Assembly (NCBI GenBank): GCA_039105265.1
Contig: JAPFFF010000010.1
Location: forward strand, 2,542,001-2,606,000
DNA length: 64,000 nt
Direction: 5' to 3'
Source: Tritrichomonas musculus
Lineage: Eukaryota; Parabasalia; Tritrichomonadida; Tritrichomonadidae
Positions 58,649 through 64,000 of the stretch are shown here, in pieces. The notes beneath the pieces were generated by a model. That model was not told where the DNA came from. It saw only the letters and a program-made list of their open reading frames with translations, and did not search any database. How positions within the stretch are numbered: position 1 is the first letter of the stretch; each line of letters opens with the position of its first letter. A program made the position numbers and the translations under genes.

Positions 58649-60497
58649 TGTTAAATAAATATGGCAAATCTTACAATTTAACTTTTTCTGAATTTCATTA
58701 TTAAAATCATAATATCTCAATTTTTTTAAATAAAAATAACTAAAATTTATAATTTTTAAAATATAATAACTTTGAATATATCAGAAAACTTTTAAAGAAT
58801 AAATAAAAAATTTAAAAATGCAAAATGAAGAATTGAATAACGATTCTTCCATGGAATGTCTACAATATTCAAATTAAAATACTATCTAAAAGTTTAAAAA
58901 CTTAATTAATTATTTAATATCATAAAACATTTCATGAAAACAAATGAGTTAAAATTATTGATTTAAAGAATCTTAAGCATCAAATGAACTCTTTTACAAA
59001 GGCATCTATTTTTTATAATATTTTTATATTATCATCAAATATCATATCTAATAACATAATTATTTTTTGTTTTTTGAATAAATTGTACCATTATTTTGTT
59101 ATAAAATTCAAATAAATTAGTATTTTATATTTTAAATTAGCCAAAAAAGAGGTATTCATGTAGGGAATTCGTCGATAAAGTTTTATATAAAATATTTTAT
59201 ATTTTTTGATATTTTATAATTGGATTATATAATGATTTGTATAATTCTTTGTACATCCATTTTCAAGATATGAAATTAAAATATTTTTGTGAGTATAAAT
59301 AACTTTACTTCTGAATTTTAATAATTTCAATAGAAATATAAAAATATAATTATTTATTAATAAATATGCATTATATGCGCTTATTAATATTCAAATTAGT
59401 TAATAAATAAATTTTAAGTTTATAAATAAAATTAATTTACATTTTTAAATCTTATAATTAAGAAATATATAGATTAGATTAAATTATTTTTCAATATTTT
59501 AGGAACGATCATTTTATACAAATTAATAAATAATCAATTGAATTTATAAACATCTATTTTTTGAAAAAAAAATTATTCTCTCAATATTTTATTACAATTT
59601 TATTAATAAACATAGAAACTTTTCATAAGAATTGAATCAAATAATCGTAAAAAATTATAATTTTATAACTAATATTTTGCGTTTTATAATTAATGAACTA
59701 TGATTTTTTTTATTTTTTATTAATATTCAATGTAATTAAATTATTGTTACCAAAGTTAATTCAAGAGAACATAAATATTTAAAAAAAGTTTTTCTCATTT
59801 TTTTGGTTTTGGCATTTTGCACCAATAAAATTAATAATATAAAATAAAATCAACATTTCTCAAAAATGAGCGCATAACCAATATATTCCATTCTCAACTG
59901 AATAATTCAGATTAAGCCAAAACATATACATAAAATATATAAAAATTTAACGAGCGAATTTTTAAATATTCTACTTTTTTGCAAAAAAATTCATTTTCAA
60001 ATTCTAAAATCTTCATTATTTTTACATAAAAAACAAAGAACAAAATTTTAAATCTCACAATAAATTATAGTATTAATAAATTACCCTTATTATTTTAAAT
60101 ATCTGGCATATATTTTATATTGAGTAAAAATATCAAGATATTAGAAAAAAAAATTTTAACATTATTTTTTCAAAAAAGCATGCTTAATACAATCTCCACA
60201 GGCAAGAAATTTGTTTCTCTCAATCTGAGTCTTCAAAACTTTAAATTGGCTGAAAAAATGCAATTATAAAAATTATCAAAGACGTTAAGTCACCTCACAT
60301 GAATACCTCTGCCAAAAATGTTCATATGATTGAATTTTTTTTTTTGTATTCAAAATATTAACTTTTTGAATTCTCAAATTTTTGGAGTATTCAAATTTTA
60401 ATAGGATGGTATCCTGATTTTATAGAATGAAAGAAAAAAATAAATTAAAGAAATAAATTACCTAATAAAGTTATTTATTTATTTAATGAATTTATTA
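58649..60497. other. Long AT-rich spacer
   Basis: About 1.8 kb with no open frame, repeat array or inverted-repeat element that I can support. A TCAAAAAATGA-type AT-rich composition dominates. Confidence 0.5.
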
Positions 60498-63400
60498 TTA
60501 TGCAATATTACAAGCACCATTATTCTGATCTTGTTCCGGCTCTTCTTCTTGTTCTTCTTCTTCCTGGCCTTGATCATTACGTTCAGGGAAATTCAATAAC
60601 TCATCCTTATTAATTCCAAATTTGCAAATTTTATACGTGCTAGTCTTCTCCTTTGATAAAAGTTTGTTCTCGTCAGTGTAAAGATTTTCAATGAAAGCAC
60701 TAACATCATCCAAGTTCATTTTGAGTTCTACAAATTTTTTGAATCCGTCTGGGTCTATTGTAAAGAGAACGTTTTCGAATTGAGAGATCCATTGGGCATG
60801 ATGAAGTGAGCCAGCATAAACCAAACAAATGAAATTTGAATGAGTTTTCAATCTAGCTTTTTCAATTAAAGGTTTTCCACCAGAAGTTTGATCACCGCCA
60901 TTTGTAATGAGTTTAATTTTAGCATATTTTTTGGTTCTTATTATTTCCAGAGCATTTCTTATACTGAGTTTTGTGTAGGCGTTTACTTCTTTCTTTAATG
61001 ATATTTGATTCAAAAAGATGTAATCTTCATTGTTATCGTTTATGCTCTCATCTTTCCAAAGGAAGTAATAGTCTCTTCTCATGACAGTAAACAAGCAAAG
61101 TGGAATGATTTGGTATCTATTTGATAAAACAAATTCTTCAGCAATGATTTTATTGTCTCCTTTTTGAAGTGGATCAATTGAACAAAATCCAGTTGAATCA
61201 CCAACAAGTGCATGATGAATTTCATTATCAATTGGTTTGCCATTGTATGAATCATCAGTTATTTCTTTCTTTAGTGAGTTATTGTAAACAACTTTGCAGC
61301 AAACAATTTGTGCTTTTTCGTTAATTTCCAAAATTTTATTTCCATTTGAACAGGTAGCTGCATAAAAAGGATTCCTTGTTAAATAAAATCCTTCACCAAA
61401 ATATCCGCGATCTTGTTGTTTCATTGCTTTTTGATGGATCTTTGATATTGATCCATGATAAAGGAAGCATTCAACAGCATGTTCTTGATTTTTAATATTG
61501 TTATAATTTTCATTATAATGGCTTGGGAAAATTGTCTGATTGACAATGTACATTTCATATGGATTTGCTTTAATATCCTTCATAATTTGATCATGCATTT
61601 CACTATAAGATTCATCGTGTGTAAACAGACATTTCCAATTATACATGTCTTTATCTTTCTCAAGGCTTTGTTGAACGCCTTTTCTAATTTTTTCAATCTC
61701 ATTCGAATCTAGCTTTATCGAATATGGCTGAAGATAACTTAAAGATGGTCTACAAAGGAAATCTTTAATTTCATCATCTTTTGGAATAAGAACTTGTGGA
61801 TCTTTAGCAAGTTTGCCAACAGACTGATTAAATTGTGCTTTCAACTTTGTTGCATATTCGTTGATATCGGCATTTGAAAGAAGTGCAAGTCGGATGATTG
61901 TCGGTGACAGTTCAACACTAAAAATGACAGCATCATTGCCGAGGAGATTTCGTATTTTATCATAATCAATGTCTTTGGGTGGTTTGCTGGGATGCAATGA
62001 TATGGTCGGAATGAAGTATTCATATGGTTTCATTTGAATGGCTTCTTTTAATGTTTCAGGTGCAATAAACATTTGATCAGGCGGACAACTTTTTGTATTT
62101 GCATTTCTAAAAACAGGCTGATTAAATATTTCATCGATTATTTTCTCTGCTGGGCCCATATTGTCATCTATTTCAACTTCATCATCTGCTATTATTCTTG
62201 ATAGTTCTTCTTCTTCCTCTTCAATGATCACATTCGATTGTGATTCTTTTGATGGTTCTTCTTTTTCTTTAGGTTCTTCTTCTTTTTCGTCATCCATTAT
62301 TATTCTTGATAGTTCTTCCTCTTCAATGATCACATTCGATTGTGATTCTTTTGATGGTTCTTCTTTTTCTTTAGGTTCTTCTTTTTCTTTAGGTTCTTCT
62401 TCTTTTTCGTCATCCATTATTATTCTTGATAGTTCTTCTTCTTCCTCTTCAATGATCACATTCGATTGTGATTCTTTTGATGGTTCTTCTTTTTCTTTAG
62501 GTTCTTCTTCTTTTTCGTCATCCATTATTATTCTTGATAGTTCTTCTTCTTCCTCTTCAATGATCACATTCGATTGTGATTCTTTTGATGGTTCTTCTTT
62601 TTCTTTAGGTTCTTCTTCTTTTTCGTCATCCATTATTATTCTTGATAGTTCTTCTTCTTCCTCTTCTATGACCACGAAAGATTGTACTTCTTTGGATGGT
62701 TCTTCTTTTTGTTTTTCATTTGCTGTTTCTTCGTCATTGTAAACGATTAATTTTTTGATCTTTTCAGCGCCCATTCCACTTGGTCTTGCATCTCTCTGAA
62801 TTCTGATTTTTGCATTTTCAGAAATATGGTTGAATGAGGCAAAACCGAATTCTATTTCGGTTGCGTTTGGGAAAGAAATGTCAGAAAGGTTAGTGCAATT
62901 TGTGAAGCAATTAGAACCAATTATAACCGTTTTACTTTGAATTTCGATTGACTTCATTGTTTTGACGCTATTGAACGAATCAGCAGCCAATATTTTGACT
63001 GTTTCTGGTATGACGACCTTTGATGGCAACGAAGCATTACCAAATGCGTAATCACGAATCTCTTCAAGTGAACCGTTTGGCTCAAAAGTGATTGTTTCAA
63101 TTTGATTGCATTGGTAAAAAGCTTTGTCAAAAATCGATTTGATTTTACTAGGAATTGTGACACTTTTAATATCGCGTGGTGCAAAAATAAGAACATCAAA
63201 ATTGTCACTTTTATCGTCACTTTTTGAAAGAACAAAGCCAGCTTCATTAACTTTGAATGTTTGGTTTTCTTTGTCAATTTCAACTTTTGACAATTGTGGA
63301 ACTAAGAAAAAGTTCGGTTTTTTGATCTCTTTAAAACTTGATGGAAGAGTAAGACAACGAATCGGGCTGTTGTAAATTACATATCCTTCGATGGTTTGGA

Positions 63401-63938
63401 GCTTTGAATATGGAGAAAGAGTAATTGAATTCAATTTTGGATGATTTGAAAAAGAATTTTTTTTCAAAATCTTGATTTGTGGAGGAATGACTGCGTCTTC
63501 AATGTCAAATCGGGAGTAAAAAAGAATATCAAATTCTGGCTGGTTTTCGTCACTCTTGCCTAAAAGGAATTTGCCATCATAATATGTAAATAGATTGTTT
63601 TTTGGAGAAACTGCAATTTCTGTTAAATCTTGAACCTTTTCGCACCAGTCATCTTTTAGGAATTTGACACTTGCTGGAATTTGGAGCTTTTTAATGCGAG
63701 CATCAGTAAAACATTCTTCTTCAAATGTTTCAACTTCAGAATCTTCTGGAAATTCTAGGAGTTCAATTGTTACTCGACTAAATGCTGATTTCTTTATAGA
63801 TATTATTTTATATTTTTGATTATCAAATTCTGCAAAACGTGGAATAAAAACTTTGCCATTGACTTTAGGTGATTTAGTAACTGATGCTGTTTTGTTGTGT
63901 CGATTAAGTTTAACCCTGAGTCCGTTTTCTAATTCCAT
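60498..63938 (-). CDS. BspA-like LRR protein fused to a PARP-type ADP-ribosyltransferase
   Basis: The 1146-residue protein starts with a BspA family N-terminus (MELENGLRVKLNRHNKTASV) and LRR_5 repeats to about 390. About five copies of a 35-37 residue acidic repeat (EEPSKESQSNVIIEEEEEEL plus SRIIMDDEK) fill about 410-595. A conserved-looking region of unknown type (about 615-740) precedes a PARP-like domain (about 790-955). Its H-Y-E triad is visible: H828 in FLYHGS, Y852 in YFGEGFYLT and E935 in IIAEEFVL. That domain transfers ADP-ribose from NAD to targets. A further alpha/beta domain (about 965-1110, with KIKLITNGGD and ENVLFTID) and an acidic tail follow. No signal peptide is seen, so it is likely intracellular. 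Confidence 0.88.
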   Translation of the reverse strand: MELENGLRVKLNRHNKTASVTKSPKVNGKVFIPRFAEFDNQKYKIISIKKSAFSRVTIELLEFPEDSEVETFEEECFTDARIKKLQIPASVKFLKDDWCEKVQDLTEIAVSPKNNLFTYYDGKFLLGKSDENQPEFDILFYSRFDIEDAVIPPQIKILKKNSFSNHPKLNSITLSPYSKLQTIEGYVIYNSPIRCLTLPSSFKEIKKPNFFLVPQLSKVEIDKENQTFKVNEAGFVLSKSDDKSDNFDVLIFAPRDIKSVTIPSKIKSIFDKAFYQCNQIETITFEPNGSLEEIRDYAFGNASLPSKVVIPETVKILAADSFNSVKTMKSIEIQSKTVIIGSNCFTNCTNLSDISFPNATEIEFGFASFNHISENAKIRIQRDARPSGMGAEKIKKLIVYNDEETANEKQKEEPSKEVQSFVVIEEEEEELSRIIMDDEKEEEPKEKEEPSKESQSNVIIEEEEEELSRIIMDDEKEEEPKEKEEPSKESQSNVIIEEEEEELSRIIMDDEKEEEPKEKEEPKEKEEPSKESQSNVIIEEEELSRIIMDDEKEEEPKEKEEPSKESQSNVIIEEEEEELSRIIADDEVEIDDNMGPAEKIIDEIFNQPVFRNANTKSCPPDQMFIAPETLKEAIQMKPYEYFIPTISLHPSKPPKDIDYDKIRNLLGNDAVIFSVELSPTIIRLALLSNADINEYATKLKAQFNQSVGKLAKDPQVLIPKDDEIKDFLCRPSLSYLQPYSIKLDSNEIEKIRKGVQQSLEKDKDMYNWKCLFTHDESYSEMHDQIMKDIKANPYEMYIVNQTIFPSHYNENYNNIKNQEHAVECFLYHGSISKIHQKAMKQQDRGYFGEGFYLTRNPFYAATCSNGNKILEINEKAQIVCCKVVYNNSLKKEITDDSYNGKPIDNEIHHALVGDSTGFCSIDPLQKGDNKIIAEEFVLSNRYQIIPLCLFTVMRRDYYFLWKDESINDNNEDYIFLNQISLKKEVNAYTKLSIRNALEIIRTKKYAKIKLITNGGDQTSGGKPLIEKARLKTHSNFICLVYAGSLHHAQWISQFENVLFTIDPDGFKKFVELKMNLDDVSAFIENLYTDENKLLSKEKTSTYKICKFGINKDELLNFPERNDQGQEEEEQEEEPEQDQNNGACNIA
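62161..62700 (-). repeat. In-frame tandem repeat, about 111-bp unit, five copies
   Basis: The DNA under the acidic repeats of the LRR-PARP protein is itself tandemly repeated, with near-identical copies containing TCATCCATTATTATTCTTGA. One copy has an extra KEKEEP unit and one a shorter glutamate run, so the array is still changing in length. It keeps the frame open. Confidence 0.9.
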
Positions 63939-64000
63939 CTTATTACTGAATAATAAAAATTTTCTTATCTATTCAATTGTGATTTTTTTTTGATCAATCG

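Noticed and set aside
62161-62742. Serine-rich + strand frame opposite the LRR-PARP gene
   Set aside because: It is the complement of the acidic repeat (Glu codons read as Ser/Phe).

Overview
The window reads as a chromosomal piece of a parabasalid protist, most likely a trichomonad of the Tritrichomonas type. The evidence is strong AT richness, long intronless genes with very short spacers, and families that trichomonads carry in large numbers: BspA-like leucine-rich repeat proteins (LRR_5 type, with SIG..AFxGCSSL repeats), DUF3447/ankyrin proteins, a membrane-anchored subtilisin, and Polinton/Maverick debris. The species call is inference from family content and base composition; no rRNA or marker gene is present.

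Layout. 1-1070 is the edge of a virus-like element (probably Polinton) carrying an HNH endonuclease gene. 1130-3960 holds a hAT-like DNA transposon with a near-complete transposase and, beside it, a shorter copy that keeps only the zinc-finger end. 4066-5455 is a satellite with a 37-38 bp unit. 7152-15385 has three + strand genes: a PPP-type phosphatase, a DUF3447 protein, and a protein kinase fused to about 30 BspA-type repeats. 15958-24001 is a block of membrane and surface genes: a multi-pass protein with a repetitive acidic tail, a type I membrane protein, a large BspA surface protein with a cysteine-rich stalk, and a small anchored protein. 25483-33245 has an ankyrin protein, a frameshifted BTB-like relic, and a 1268-residue protein with an N-terminal caspase-fold peptidase signature. 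A truncated Polinton piece (DNA polymerase B and integrase) occupies about 33358-37040 and abuts the caspase-like gene across an inverted duplication. 37858-39438 is a GH30-type glycosidase of bacterial style. 39500-48335 is a transposon graveyard with at least five terminal-inverted-repeat elements, including a nested set. 49359-52328 is a membrane-anchored subtilisin. It is followed by a tRNA-His gene, a split BspA/Sel1-type gene, a discoidin-like (F5/8 C) protein, a protein with a BTB-like N-terminus and an ALK-type glycine-rich domain, and finally a BspA-LRR/PARP fusion protein.

How the genes relate. There are no operons; each gene appears to have its own promoter. Several start codons lie directly after a CAAAAAGTT-type motif, which fits very short 5' leaders. 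The surface and secreted proteins (BspA protein, subtilisin, GH30 enzyme, small anchored proteins) fit host or bacterial surface interaction. The kinase-LRR, PARP-LRR, phosphatase and ankyrin proteins look intracellular and may belong to signalling. The most notable items are the BspA-PARP fusion with an extra C-terminal domain, the caspase-fold giant protein, the kinase-BspA fusion, and the nested transposon with a recoverable insertion order.
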